The position numbers and the translations under genes are program-made. From assembly GCF_001724715.1 (NCBI RefSeq), contig NZ_MEFG01000036.1:1-35117 (forward strand): 35,117 nt of DNA. Reading direction: 5' to 3'. The notes beneath the pieces are model-generated. The model was given only the letters and a program-made list of their open reading frames with translations. It searched no databases and had not been told where the DNA came from. Shown here piece by piece: positions 1 to 8,664 of the stretch (within the stretch, counting starts at the first letter, position 1; each line of letters opens with the position of its first letter). The stretch is from Sphingomonas sp. SCN 67-18 (GTDB lineage: Bacteria > Pseudomonadota > Alphaproteobacteria > Sphingomonadales > Sphingomonadaceae).

Positions 1-101
1 AAAACATCTTCAACAAAAACGTCATCACCAGAAACCAGGCAGGATCCATCGACCTCGGAACACCTCAAACTTTCTGGCTCGGACTCAAAATACAAGGCTA
101 G
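1..101 (+). CDS. TonB-dependent receptor, C-terminal fragment (partial, 5' end outside window)
   Basis: Reading from base 3 gives 32 codons ending at TAG (99-101). The peptide contains NIFNKNVITRNQ and ends GTPQTFWLGLKIQG. The N-x-F-x-K element followed by a short linker and a final 'P-x-T-F-W-L' beta strand is the usual C-terminus of outer-membrane TonB-dependent receptors, so this is the last two strands of such a barrel. The family imports siderophores, vitamins or sugars across the outer membrane; the substrate cannot be told from this piece. The terminal residue is Gly rather than the usual aromatic. The fragment is about 45% GC and uses AAA, ACA and CAA codons, unlike every other gene here. 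The M13 peptidase starts 90 bp downstream on the same strand. Confidence 0.72.
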   Translation, partial: NIFNKNVITRNQAGSIDLGTPQTFWLGLKIQG

Positions 102-162
102 GGCGAACGCGCCATGTCGTTCGTCGACGGGCGGTTGCGCGGCTGAAGGGCGGTCCTATCGT

Positions 163-183
163 CCGGCATCCTTTTCATGCCGG
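163..183 (+). promoter_or_regulatory. Hairpin overlapping the ribosome-binding site of the M13 peptidase gene
   Basis: CCGGCAT (163-169) and ATGCCGG (177-183) form a perfect 7-bp stem with a 7-base loop (CCTTTTC). The 3' arm contains the upstream ATG at 177 and the first two bases of the GGAG Shine-Dalgarno sequence (182-185) that serves the ATG at 192. It could damp translation of the peptidase or act as a weak terminator for the receptor gene; no U-tract follows, so the terminator reading is weaker. Function is inferred. Confidence 0.35.
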
Positions 184-191
184 AGAGTCGC

Positions 192-2255
192 ATGACTGCC
201 AAAACGATGAAATTCCTGACGATCCTGCTCGCCTCGAGCGGGCTTTCCGCCACCATCGCCACCGCGCCCGCCGCCGCCCAGACCGTGGGCATCGACGCGG
301 CCGGGCGGGACCTTGCGGTGAAGCCGGGCGATGATTTCGACGCCTATGCCAATGGCGGCTGGCGCGCGAAGACCGAGATTCCGGCAGATCGGGCCAGCAC
401 CGGCACATTCCTTCAGGTGTTCGAGAAAGCCGAGAAGCGGAATGCCGAGCTGATCCAGGGCGCGGCGGCGGCGAACCCGGCCGCCGGCACCGACCTGCGC
501 AAGATCGCCGATTTCTACGCCGCCTATATGGACGAAGCCGCCATCGAGGCGCGGGGCGCCGCGCCGCTGGCGCCGCAATTTTCCGCGATCGCGACGATCC
601 GGACCCGCGCCGACCTTTCCCGCGCGCTGGGCGCGACGCTCCGGGCCGATGTCGATCCGCTCAACGCGACCAATTTCAGCACCGAGAATCTGTTCGGCCT
701 GTTCGTCGCCCAGGCGCTCGACGATCCGTCCGTCAACATGCCCTATCTGCTGCAAGGCGGGCTGGGAATGCCGGACCGCGAATATTACGTCTCCGCCACG
801 CCCGAAATGGCCGAGCTGCGCGGCAAATATCTCGCCTATATCGGCGACATGCTGGCGCTGGCGGGCGTGCCGGACGCCCAGGCGAAGGCGCAGCGCGTCT
901 ACGATCTGGAACTGAAGATCGCCCAGGCGCATCTGAACCTGACCGACAGCCAGGACGTCCACAAAGCCAACAACCGCTGGAGCAAGGCGGATTTCAGCGC
1001 CAAGGCCCCGGGGATCGACTGGAACGCCTATTTCGACGCCGCGCAGCTGGGCGGCCAGCAGAGCTTCATCGTCTGGCAGCCGACCGCGACGGCGGGGCTG
1101 GCGGCGCTGGTGGCGGGCGAACCGATGGACGCGTGGAAGGACTGGATGACCTTTCACGCCATCAACCACAGCGCGCCCAACCTGCCAAAGGCCTATGTTG
1201 AACGCAGCTTCGCCTTCTTCGGCACCGCGTTGAGCGGCACGCCCAGAATGCGCGACCGCTGGAAACGGGGGCTGGGATCCGTCAACGCGCATCTGGGCGA
1301 TGCGGTGGGCAAGGCCTATGTCGCCCGCTATTTCCCGGCCGAGGCCAAGGCCGATGTGCAGGCGATGGTGAAGAACATCCTCGCCGCATTCGACAGGCGG
1401 GTGGAGGCGCTGGGCTGGATGGCCCCCGCCACCAAGGCCGAGGCGCGGCGCAAGATCGGCACGCTGCAGGTGGGCGTGGGCTATCCCGAGACATGGCGGA
1501 ACTATGCGGCGCTGGACATCAGGGCCGACGACCCGGTGGGCAACGCGCTGCGCGCCGAGCAGTTCGAATATCGCCACCAGATCGCCAAGCTGGGCCAGCC
1601 GGTCGACCGCGGCGAATGGTGGATGACGCCGCAGACGGTGAACGCCGTCAACCTGCCGCTCCAGAACGCGCTCAATTTCCCCGCCGCCATATTGGAAGCG
1701 CCCTTTTACAACCCGAAGGCGGACGCGGCCGCCAATTACGGGTCGATCGGCGCGGTGATCGGCCATGAAATCAGCCACAGTTTCGACAATAGCGGCGCGG
1801 AGTTCGACGCCACGGGACGCATGAACAACTGGTGGACCGCCGAGGACATGGCCCATTTCAAGGCGCAGGGCGAGGCGCTGGTGAAGCAGTATGACGCTTA
1901 CCAGCCCTTCCCCGGCGTGCATGTGAACGGCGCGCTGACGCTGGGCGAGAATATTGCCGACGTCGCCGGGCTGGCCGCCGCCTACGACGCCTATCGCGCC
2001 TCGCTGGGCGGCAAGCCCGCGCCGGTGATCGACGGGCTGACCGGCGACCAGCGCTTCTTCCTGGCGTTCGCCCAAAGCTGGCGGCAGAAGATCCGCGAGG
2101 CGGCGCTGCGAGCCCAGATCGTCGGCGACGGCCATGCGCCGGGCGCCTACCGCGCCCAGACGGTCCGCAACCTCGACGGCTGGTACGACGCGTTCAACGC
2201 AAAGCCGGGCGAAGGGCTATACCTTGCCCCGGCGGACCGCGTGCGCATCTGGTGA
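192..2255 (+). CDS. M13 family zinc metallopeptidase (PepO/neprilysin-like), exported
   Basis: A 687-residue zinc endopeptidase predicted to act in the periplasm or at the cell surface. The N-terminus is a signal peptide (a hydrophobic stretch ending in APAAAQ). The M13 N-terminal helical domain follows, then the catalytic domain with the zinc motif HEISH at about residue 525 and the third ligand in GENIADVAGL (Glu586, Asp590). It ends ADRVRIW, matching the family's conserved C-terminal tryptophan. Length fits the family (about 650-700). I chose ATG 192 because GGAG lies 6 bases upstream; ATG 177 is in frame but has no such site. The substrate-binding 'NAYY/NAFY' element reads VNAVN, keeping Asn-Ala but losing the aromatic pair. 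A TonB-receptor gene lies just upstream. Confidence 0.93.
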   Translation: MTAKTMKFLTILLASSGLSATIATAPAAAQTVGIDAAGRDLAVKPGDDFDAYANGGWRAKTEIPADRASTGTFLQVFEKAEKRNAELIQGAAAANPAAGTDLRKIADFYAAYMDEAAIEARGAAPLAPQFSAIATIRTRADLSRALGATLRADVDPLNATNFSTENLFGLFVAQALDDPSVNMPYLLQGGLGMPDREYYVSATPEMAELRGKYLAYIGDMLALAGVPDAQAKAQRVYDLELKIAQAHLNLTDSQDVHKANNRWSKADFSAKAPGIDWNAYFDAAQLGGQQSFIVWQPTATAGLAALVAGEPMDAWKDWMTFHAINHSAPNLPKAYVERSFAFFGTALSGTPRMRDRWKRGLGSVNAHLGDAVGKAYVARYFPAEAKADVQAMVKNILAAFDRRVEALGWMAPATKAEARRKIGTLQVGVGYPETWRNYAALDIRADDPVGNALRAEQFEYRHQIAKLGQPVDRGEWWMTPQTVNAVNLPLQNALNFPAAILEAPFYNPKADAAANYGSIGAVIGHEISHSFDNSGAEFDATGRMNNWWTAEDMAHFKAQGEALVKQYDAYQPFPGVHVNGALTLGENIADVAGLAAAYDAYRASLGGKPAPVIDGLTGDQRFFLAFAQSWRQKIREAALRAQIVGDGHAPGAYRAQTVRNLDGWYDAFNAKPGEGLYLAPADRVRIW

Positions 2256-2262
2256 CGGCGCG

Positions 2263-2307
2263 GGGCGAAGGGAAGGCCGGCCGCCGGGCGCGGCCTCCCC
2301 TTCGCCC
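2263..2307. terminator. Long hairpin between convergent genes, candidate bidirectional terminator
   Basis: GGGCGAAGGG (2263-2272) pairs with CCCTTCGCCC (2298-2307). After one A-C mismatch the stem continues with AGGCCG (2274-2279) and CGGCCT (2291-2296), giving 16 paired positions around an 11-base loop. It lies in the 57-bp gap between the M13 peptidase stop and the convergent dehydrogenase stop, where a terminator is needed for both. No U-tract follows on either strand, so it is either a U-less hairpin terminator or an mRNA 3'-end stabiliser. Confidence 0.6.
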
Positions 2308-2312
2308 TGGCC

Positions 2313-3740
2313 TTATCGCTTGAGGTCGCGCGCAATCGCCTTGCGGGTGCCCGCGCCATAGGGCGGCTTGAACCCCGCGATCCGGGCAATGTCGATCTTC
2401 GGCTGCTTGTAGACGCTCCGGGCGTGGCTGAAGGTGCGGAAACCGTCGCGCCCGTGATAATGCCCCATGCCGGACGGGCCGATGCCGCCGAAGGGCAGTT
2501 CCTCCATGCTGACATGGAACAGCACGTCGTTGACGGTCGCCCCGCCGGAAATGGTGCGATCCAGCACCCGCCGCTCCTCATCCGCGTCGGCGCCGAAATA
2601 ATAGAGGCCGAGCGGGCGGTCGTGCGCGTTCACATAATCGATCGCCTGATCGATCCGGTCATAGCGCATCACCGGCAGGATCGGCCCGAAAATCTCCTCC
2701 TGCATCACCGTCATCTCGTCGGTCGCGCCGCGCACGATGTAGAGCGGCATCTTGTTGCCGTTGGACGCGGCGAAATCCTCGCCGGCGGGATTCACCTCGA
2801 CCACGTCGGCCCCCTTGGCGCGGGCGTCGTCCAGATGGCCGGCCAGCCTGGCGGCGTGGCGGGCGTTGATGACCGATGTATAGTCCGGATTGTCGAGCAG
2901 CGACGGATAGAGCGACGCCACCGCGCGCTTCAGCCCGTCGACCACGGCGTCTTCCTTCTCGTCGGGCACCAGCAGATAATCCGGCGCGAGGCAGATCTGG
3001 CCGGCATTCATCATCTTGCCCAGCGCGATCCGCTCCATCGCCGCCGGCAGATCGGCGGAACGCCCGATGATGGTGGGGGATTTGCCGCCCAGTTCCAGCG
3101 TCACCGGCGTCAGATTATCGGCGGCGGCGTGGAGGATGTGACGGCCTATGCCCGTCGCCCCGGTGAAGATCAGATGATCGAACGGCAGTTCGGAAAAGGC
3201 CTTGCCCACCTCCGGCCCGCCGCTGAAGAAAGCCAGCTCGCTCTCGTCGAAATAATCGGGCGTGACGCGCTCGAACAGCGCGGCCACGGCCGGCGTATAT
3301 TCGGACGATTTCGCCATCACCCGGTTGCCCGCCGCGAACGCGCCCGCAATCGGCCCCATCGTCAGCTGCACCGGGAAATTCCACGGTGCGATGACGCCGA
3401 CGACGCCCTTGGGCTGATATTCCACCCAGCCCTTCGCGCCGAGCAGGCCCAGCGGGAAATCCAGCTTGCGCCGGTCGCGCGCGGACCAGCTTTCGACATT
3501 CCTGATCGCATGTTTCATCTGGCGGATCGACGAGACGATGTCGGTCATCAGGCTTTGTTCGCGGCTGCGGTGGCCGAAATCGTCGGTCAGCGCAGCGGCG
3601 AAGGCGTCGGCATGGTCGACGAGCAGCGCCACGGCCCGCTTCAGCCGGTCCTTGCGGACGGCGATCGACACGGGCAGCTCGGCCTGAAAGGCGGTGCGCT
3701 GGCGATTGAGCACCGCCGCCAGCCGCTGGATATCCGTCAT
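2313..3740 (-). CDS. calB: Coniferyl-aldehyde dehydrogenase-like NAD(P)+ aldehyde dehydrogenase
   Basis: A 475-residue cytosolic aldehyde dehydrogenase of the short class-3-like group to which coniferyl aldehyde dehydrogenase belongs. It would oxidise an aromatic or fatty aldehyde to the acid. Visible family marks are the cofactor-domain motif VIAPWNFPVQ (about 117-126), the FTGATGIGR loop (about 192-200), the general base Glu216 in LELGGKSP, and the catalytic Cys250 in NAGQICLAPDY. The C-terminal part has PFGGIGPSGMG followed by a long tail typical of this subfamily. GGAGG lies 8 bases before the ATG. It is divergent from zwf across 189 bp. No other lignin-monomer genes are adjacent, so the substrate is uncertain and a general aldehyde-detoxifying role is equally possible. 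Confidence 0.82.
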   Translation of the reverse strand: MTDIQRLAAVLNRQRTAFQAELPVSIAVRKDRLKRAVALLVDHADAFAAALTDDFGHRSREQSLMTDIVSSIRQMKHAIRNVESWSARDRRKLDFPLGLLGAKGWVEYQPKGVVGVIAPWNFPVQLTMGPIAGAFAAGNRVMAKSSEYTPAVAALFERVTPDYFDESELAFFSGGPEVGKAFSELPFDHLIFTGATGIGRHILHAAADNLTPVTLELGGKSPTIIGRSADLPAAMERIALGKMMNAGQICLAPDYLLVPDEKEDAVVDGLKRAVASLYPSLLDNPDYTSVINARHAARLAGHLDDARAKGADVVEVNPAGEDFAASNGNKMPLYIVRGATDEMTVMQEEIFGPILPVMRYDRIDQAIDYVNAHDRPLGLYYFGADADEERRVLDRTISGGATVNDVLFHVSMEELPFGGIGPSGMGHYHGRDGFRTFSHARSVYKQPKIDIARIAGFKPPYGAGTRKAIARDLKR

Positions 3741-3929
3741 GCCAATCTCCTCCCGTCCATCTCCGTTGCAATTCGATACTTTATAATGCCGGCTTGCGCA
3801 CCTGCTGATTAGAAGCCGGAAAATACGGGCGTTTCCCGCCGCGATACGATGATATCCGGCGTTGCTGGCGCACGATCAATTGGGCTAGGAGCCGGTCGGT
3901 TACGGATTACTCCAGCAAGGCGACAGCTC
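3741..3929. promoter_or_regulatory. Divergent intergenic region between the aldehyde dehydrogenase gene and zwf
   Basis: This 189-bp gap must carry promoters for both directions. It holds an AT-rich segment around 3770-3790 with TATAAT at 3782-3787; the core TTATAA is palindromic, so it could serve as a -10 element either way. I find no consensus -35 at 17 bp on either strand. AAGG at 3917-3920 is a plausible ribosome-binding site for the TTG start of zwf at 3930. No regulator site is recognised with confidence. Confidence 0.35.
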
Positions 3930-5390
3930 TTGGCCGATATATTCCGCACGATCATCATTTTCGGCGCCACCGGCGATCTCGCGCGACGGATGCTGTTCCC
4001 CTCGCTCTACAATCTGTTCGTCGACCGGCTGCTGCCGGAGGATATCCGCATCATCGGTTGCGGCCGCACCGCGATGGAGGAAAGCGCCTTTCGCGGCGAG
4101 ATCGACGAGGCGCTGAAATCCTTCCTGGCGGACGACCGCTATGGCGCTGAAGACGCCGCCGCCTTTCTGGACCGGATCGGCTATTGCGCGGTCAGCGTGG
4201 GCGAGGCGAAGGATTTCGAGGCGCTCGCGGCGATGGTGAGCGACCGCGCGGCGGACGGCATCGCGGTCTATCTCTCCACCCCGCCCTCGCTGTTCGCGCC
4301 GGTCGTGGAGGGGCTGGGCAAGGCGTGCATTTCCGGCGCCAATGTCCGCATCGCCATGGAAAAGCCGATCGGCCAGGACCTTGCCTCGTCGCGCGCCGTC
4401 AACGAAGCGGTGGCGCGCGTGTTCGATGAAGATCGCGTCTTCCGGGTCGATCATTATCTGGGCAAGGAAACCGTCCAGAACCTGCTCGTCCTGCGTTTCG
4501 GCAACGCGCTGTTCGAGCCGCTGTGGAACGCCAACGCCATCGAGCATGTGCAGATAACCGTCGCGGAAACGGTGGGGCTGGAAGGGCGCGTCTCCTATTA
4601 TGACAATGTCGGCGCGCTGAAGGACATGGTGCAGAACCATGTGCTGCAACTGCTGGCGCTGGTGGCGATGGAGCCGCCCTCCTCCATCGGTCCCACGTCG
4701 GTGCGCGACGAGAAGGTGAAGGTGCTCCGCTCGCTCCGCCCGATGGATGCGGCCAGCGTGTCCACCCACAGCGTCAAGGGCCAGTATCAGCAGGGCGCGG
4801 TGGATGGCCAGCCGGTCAAGGGCTATGCCGACGAGCTGGGCAAGCCTTCTTCCACCGAGACGTTCATCGCGGTGAAGGCGTTCATCGACAACTGGCGCTG
4901 GAAGGGCGTGCCCTTCTACCTGCGCACCGGCAAGCGGATGCCCAACCGCCGGTCTGAGATATTGATCCAGTTCCGCCCCGTTCCCCATTCCATCTTTTCG
5001 GGGCGCGGCAAGGGATTGCAGCCCAACGCCATGGTGATCCGCCTGCAGCCGGAGGAGCAGATCCAGCTGCTCGTCATGGCCAAGCAGCCCGGGCTCGACC
5101 GCCACGGCGTGGAACTGCGCGAGGTGGCGCTGGACGTCAGCCTTTCCACAGGCGCGGCCGGCCAGCGCCGCCGGATCGCCTATGAGCGGCTGCTGCTGGA
5201 TTTGATCGAGGGAGACCCCACATTGTTCGTGCGCCGCGACGAAGTGGAGGCGGCATGGACATGGATCGATTCCATCCACGAAGCCTGGCAGCAGGCCGGA
5301 CAGGAAACCAAGGGCTATACGGCGGGCACCTGGGGGCCGAGCGCGGCGATCGCGCTGATCGAGCGGGACGGAGCAAGCTGGCATGACTGA
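3930..5390 (+). CDS. zwf: Glucose-6-phosphate 1-dehydrogenase
   Basis: Oxidises glucose-6-phosphate to 6-phosphogluconolactone with NADP+ or NAD+, the first step into the Entner-Doudoroff route. The N-terminal dinucleotide fold shows [11 protein letters not shown]. The substrate and catalytic motif RVDHYLGKE lies at about residues 172-180 and the C-terminal G6PDH domain is complete. The start is unusual: an open frame with an ATG reaches back to 3849, but that ATG has no ribosome-binding site and adds 27 residues of non-family sequence. TTG at 3930 has AAGG 9 bases upstream, gives [16 protein letters not shown], and yields 486 residues, the usual length. The last 8 bases overlap edd (ATGACTGA), implying translational coupling. 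Confidence 0.93.
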   Translation: MADIFRTIIIFGATGDLARRMLFPSLYNLFVDRLLPEDIRIIGCGRTAMEESAFRGEIDEALKSFLADDRYGAEDAAAFLDRIGYCAVSVGEAKDFEALAAMVSDRAADGIAVYLSTPPSLFAPVVEGLGKACISGANVRIAMEKPIGQDLASSRAVNEAVARVFDEDRVFRVDHYLGKETVQNLLVLRFGNALFEPLWNANAIEHVQITVAETVGLEGRVSYYDNVGALKDMVQNHVLQLLALVAMEPPSSIGPTSVRDEKVKVLRSLRPMDAASVSTHSVKGQYQQGAVDGQPVKGYADELGKPSSTETFIAVKAFIDNWRWKGVPFYLRTGKRMPNRRSEILIQFRPVPHSIFSGRGKGLQPNAMVIRLQPEEQIQLLVMAKQPGLDRHGVELREVALDVSLSTGAAGQRRRIAYERLLLDLIEGDPTLFVRRDEVEAAWTWIDSIHEAWQQAGQETKGYTAGTWGPSAAIALIERDGASWHD

Positions 5391-7212
5391 CCTGCACCCC
5401 GCCGTCGCCGCCGTCACCAGCCGCGTCGTGGAACGCAGCCGGGACACGCGCAACGCCTATCTGAAGCTGGTGGACGAGCAGCGCGACCATGGCACCAGTC
5501 GCGCCCGGCTGAGTTGCGGCAACCTGGCCCACGCCTTCGCCGCGTCCGAAGGGGACAAGCCGGCGATCAGCGGCGGACGCGCCATGAACATCGGCATCGT
5601 CACCGCCTATAACGACATGCTCTCGGCGCATCAGCCCTATGGGCGCTACCCCGAGCAGATCAAGATCTTCGCGCGTGAGCGCGGCGCGACCGCGCAGGTG
5701 GCGGGCGGCGTGCCGGCAATGTGCGACGGCGTGACGCAGGGCCAGAGCGGCATGGAATTGTCGCTGTTCAGCCGCGACACCATTGCGCTCGGCACCGCCG
5801 TGGCGCTGAGCCATGCGATGTTCGAGGGCGCCTTGCTGCTGGGCATTTGCGACAAGATCGTGCCGGGGCTGTTGATGGGGGCGCTGCGTTTCGGCCACCT
5901 GCCGATGATCCTGGTGCCCGGCGGGCCGATGCCGTCCGGCCTGCCCAACAAGGAAAAGGCCCGCGTCCGCCAGCTCTTCGCCGAGGGCAAGGCCAGCAAG
6001 GCCGAACTGCTGGAGGCGGAATCCGCCAGCTATCACAGCCCGGGCACCTGCACTTTCTACGGCACCGCCAATTCCAACCAGATGATGATGGAGGTGATGG
6101 GCCTGCACATGCCGGGCGCGGCCTTCGTCAACCCGGGCACGCGCCTGCGCCAGGAATTGACCCGGGCGGCCACCCACCGGCTGACCGAAATCGGCTGGGA
6201 CGGCAATGATTACCGCCCGATCGGCCGGGCCATCGATGAAAAGGCCATCGTCAACGCCGCCATCGGCCTGATGGCGACGGGCGGATCGACCAACCACGCC
6301 ATCCACCTGCCCGCCATCGCCCGCGCCGCCGGGATCGTCATCGACTGGGAGGATTTCGCCGCCCTTTCCGCCGTGGTGCCGCTGCTGGCGCGCGTTTACC
6401 CCAGCGGCTCCGGCGACGTGAACGATTTCCAGGCGGCGGGCGGCATGGGGTTCGTGATCCGCGAACTGCTGGGCGCCGGGCTGCTCCACCGCGACATCAT
6501 GACCGTCGCTTCGGACGGGCTGGATGCCTATGCGCTCGAACCCGCATTGGCGGACGATGCGCTCGCCTGGCAGCCCGCGACCGCTGAGACGCGCGATCCG
6601 ACCATGTTGCGCCCGGTTGCGGACGCTTTCCAGCCGGAAGGCGGCATGCGCCTGCTGCAGGGCGTGCTTGGCCGCGCGATCATGAAGACCAGCGCGGTGG
6701 ACCCGGATCGCTGGATCATCGAGGCGCCCGCCGCGCTGTTCGACGATCAGGACGATGTGCTGCGCGCCTTCAAGGCCGGGGAACTGGACCGCGACGTGGT
6801 GGTCGTCGTCCGCTTTCAGGGCCCGGCCGCCAATGGGATGCCGGAACTGCACAAGCTGACCCCCGCGCTGGGCGTGTTGCAGGATCGCGGTTTCCGCGTC
6901 GCGCTGGTCACGGACGGGCGGATGTCCGGCGCATCCGGCAAGGTGCCGGCGGCGATCCACCTGTGCCCGGAAGCGCTGCTGGGCGGCGCGATCGCGCGGC
7001 TGCGCGACGGCGATATCGTCCGCGTCGACGCCGTGGCGGGAACCATCGGCATCGTGGGGGACGAAGCCGCGCTGCTGGCGCGCGATCCTGCCCGCACGCC
7101 GGCCGCCCATCACGGCACCGGGCGTGAACTGTTCAGCCTGTTCCGCCATCATTGCGACGATGCGGAGCGCGGCGCATCGCCCCTGCTGGCAGCCATGGAG
7201 GCACAAGGATGA
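5383..7212 (+). CDS. edd: Phosphogluconate dehydratase
   Basis: A 609-residue iron-sulfur dehydratase of the IlvD/Edd family that converts 6-phosphogluconate to 2-keto-3-deoxy-6-phosphogluconate in the cytosol. Recognisable elements include [18 protein letters not shown] near residue 70, cysteine segments [13 protein letters not shown] and GICDKIVPG, the cluster and active-site segment [20 protein letters not shown], and the C-terminal [13 protein letters not shown]. Length matches the family (about 600-610). The start overlaps the end of zwf by 8 bp and its stop overlaps the eda start by 4 bp (ATGA), so the three genes form one coupled operon. No pgl or glk lies between them. Confidence 0.96.
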   Translation: MTDLHPAVAAVTSRVVERSRDTRNAYLKLVDEQRDHGTSRARLSCGNLAHAFAASEGDKPAISGGRAMNIGIVTAYNDMLSAHQPYGRYPEQIKIFARERGATAQVAGGVPAMCDGVTQGQSGMELSLFSRDTIALGTAVALSHAMFEGALLLGICDKIVPGLLMGALRFGHLPMILVPGGPMPSGLPNKEKARVRQLFAEGKASKAELLEAESASYHSPGTCTFYGTANSNQMMMEVMGLHMPGAAFVNPGTRLRQELTRAATHRLTEIGWDGNDYRPIGRAIDEKAIVNAAIGLMATGGSTNHAIHLPAIARAAGIVIDWEDFAALSAVVPLLARVYPSGSGDVNDFQAAGGMGFVIRELLGAGLLHRDIMTVASDGLDAYALEPALADDALAWQPATAETRDPTMLRPVADAFQPEGGMRLLQGVLGRAIMKTSAVDPDRWIIEAPAALFDDQDDVLRAFKAGELDRDVVVVVRFQGPAANGMPELHKLTPALGVLQDRGFRVALVTDGRMSGASGKVPAAIHLCPEALLGGAIARLRDGDIVRVDAVAGTIGIVGDEAALLARDPARTPAAHHGTGRELFSLFRHHCDDAERGASPLLAAMEAQG

Positions 7213-7829
7213 GCGCCATCGACACGATCATGCGGACATCGCCGGTGATTCCGGTGCTGGTCGTCGAAGACCCGGCCGATGCCCGCCCGATCGCCGAGGC
7301 GCTGGTCGCCGGGGGGCTGAAAGTGCTGGAGGTGACGCTGCGCACCGCCGCCGCGCTGGACGTGATCCGCGAGATGGCGCGCGTCGAAGGGGCCATCGTC
7401 GGCGCGGGCACGGTGCTGAACGAAACCCAGCTCGATGCGGCCCTCAAGGCGGGATCGCGCTTCATCGTCAGCCCGGGGCTGACGGAAAATCTGGGGCGGG
7501 CCGCCATTGCGCGGAACATTCCCTTCCTGCCGGGCATCGCCAATGCGGGGGACATCATGCGCGGGCTGGACATGGGGCTGGACCGGTTCAAATTCTTCCC
7601 GGCCGAGGCATCGGGCGGGCTGAAGGCGCTGAAGGCGCTGGCCGCTCCGTTCGGCGCGATCCGGTTTTGCCCGACCGGCGGCATTTCCGCGGCGACGGCC
7701 CCGGACTGGCTGGCCGAGCCGGCGGTGCTGTGCGTCGGCGGCAGCTGGGTGGTGAAGCCCGGCCCGGTCGACCGCGCGGCGATCGAGGCCGCGGCGCGCG
7801 CCGCATCGGCGCTGGGTCAGGCGAAGTAG
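7209..7829 (+). CDS. eda: 2-keto-3-deoxy-6-phosphogluconate aldolase
   Basis: Splits KDPG into pyruvate and glyceraldehyde-3-phosphate, completing the Entner-Doudoroff pathway begun by zwf and edd. The 206-residue TIM barrel shows the class I aldolase signatures: EVTLRT near residue 40 (catalytic Glu), GAGTVLN, the Schiff-base lysine in DRFKFFPAE, and CPTGGI for phosphate binding. I start at ATG 7209, which shares the ATGA overlap with the edd stop and fits the family length of about 205-215. An in-frame ATG at 7152 would add 19 residues inside edd and is rejected. The 3' end overlaps the convergent prepilin peptidase remnant by 13 bp. Confidence 0.95.
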   Translation: MSAIDTIMRTSPVIPVLVVEDPADARPIAEALVAGGLKVLEVTLRTAAALDVIREMARVEGAIVGAGTVLNETQLDAALKAGSRFIVSPGLTENLGRAAIARNIPFLPGIANAGDIMRGLDMGLDRFKFFPAEASGGLKALKALAAPFGAIRFCPTGGISAATAPDWLAEPAVLCVGGSWVVKPGPVDRAAIEAAARAASALGQAK

Positions 7830-8495
7830 AGCCAGATCGGGAAAGCCGCGACCGCCATCAGCGCGCCGAAGGGCAGGCGCGTTCCGGCCGAAACCGCATC
7901 GCCCCGCGCGGCGGCAATGCCGACCGCCACCAGCCCTGTCAGGCTGGCGCCGAGCAGCACGAAGGGCAGCGCCTGCCAGCCCAGCCACGCGCCGATGGCA
8001 CCGAGCAGCTTGGGGTCGCCGCCGCCCAGCCCTTCGCGCCTGCGCAGCGCGCGATAGCCCCAGCCGATCAGCGCCAGCGCGCCGAAGCCCGCCGCCGCGC
8101 CGATCAGCCTGTCCTGCAATGCCGGCGCGATCCCGGCGGCGCCCGCCGCCAACCGCCAGCGCCAGCAGCAGCCAGCCGAACAAGGCCCCCGCCGCGCCGC
8201 CCCAGCCGGGCGATACCGCCAGCGCCGCCGCCCCGATGAGCGCCGCCGCCAGTTCGATGAGCGGGTGCCGCCGGTCGATCGGCGCATGGCAGGTCGCACA
8301 GCGCCCCCGGCGGATGAGGAAGCCGAGCAGCGGAACCAGGTCCACCGCACCAAGCGTCCGCTCGCATGAATCGCAGGCCGAGCGCCCCGACGATACCGGG
8401 CGGTCCTGCGGCCAGCGGATGACGACGGTCGCCAGGAAGCTGCCGGCAATCGCCCCGGCCATCGCCCCCGCCAGCGGCCACGCGCCCGCCATCAT
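7817..8495 (-). pseudogene. Prepilin peptidase (A24 family), disrupted by frameshift and apparent internal deletion
   Basis: Two halves of one A24 prepilin peptidase/N-methyltransferase lie in different reading frames. The 5' half (from 8495) encodes GSFLATVVIRWP, a zinc-type double-cysteine region (CDSCERT...GRCATCHAPI) and two membrane helices ending GWLLLALA. The 3' half (to 7817) encodes DRLIGAAAG, a helix, and the catalytic GGGDPKLLGAIGAWLG. The join is near 8135-8160. The total of 679 bases is not a multiple of three. Between LALA and LAAGAAG the family normally has about 20-25 residues including the first catalytic aspartate (the D-x5-LPD segment); here they are absent. So frameshifting alone could not rescue it. 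An intact enzyme would process type IV pilin or pseudopilin precursors in the inner membrane. Confidence 0.82.
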
Positions 8496-8664
8496 GCGCG
8501 CGCCTGCCGGTCATCGTTGCCCGCAGCGAAACAAGCCGGACGATGCTGCGCCATATCCGTCACTCCCTGCCCCTATTCCGCCCTTAGCAGCGCCCCGCGA
8601 ATTGAAAAGACGCCCCCGCGCCGCTAGATCGCAGCCACGCCCAGTCACAGCAGAAAGACATGCC
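8496..8664. other. Intergenic region upstream of the thiolase gene
   Basis: A 169-bp gap between the start of the prepilin peptidase remnant and the start of the divergent thiolase gene. It should contain the thiolase promoter. I see no gene, no clear -35/-10 pair and no strong inverted repeat. The sequence before the thiolase ATG is only weakly purine-rich (AGAAAGA). Confidence 0.3.

Noticed and set aside
156-2135. 659-codon open frame on the minus strand opposite the M13 peptidase
   Set aside because: Shadow frame in GC-rich DNA; the peptide is Arg/His/Gly-rich with no domain, and the plus strand encodes a clear complete peptidase.
3782-3787. TATAAT as a confident promoter for zwf or the aldehyde dehydrogenase gene
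   Set aside because: No -35 hexamer at proper spacing on either strand; kept only as a weak note within the intergenic feature.
5137-7206. 689-codon minus-strand frame opposite edd
   Set aside because: Low-complexity composition typical of an antisense frame; edd is unambiguous on the plus strand.
7817-8495. A single-base sequencing error as full explanation for the split prepilin peptidase
   Set aside because: A one-base fix would restore the frame but not the missing 20-25 residues containing the first catalytic aspartate.
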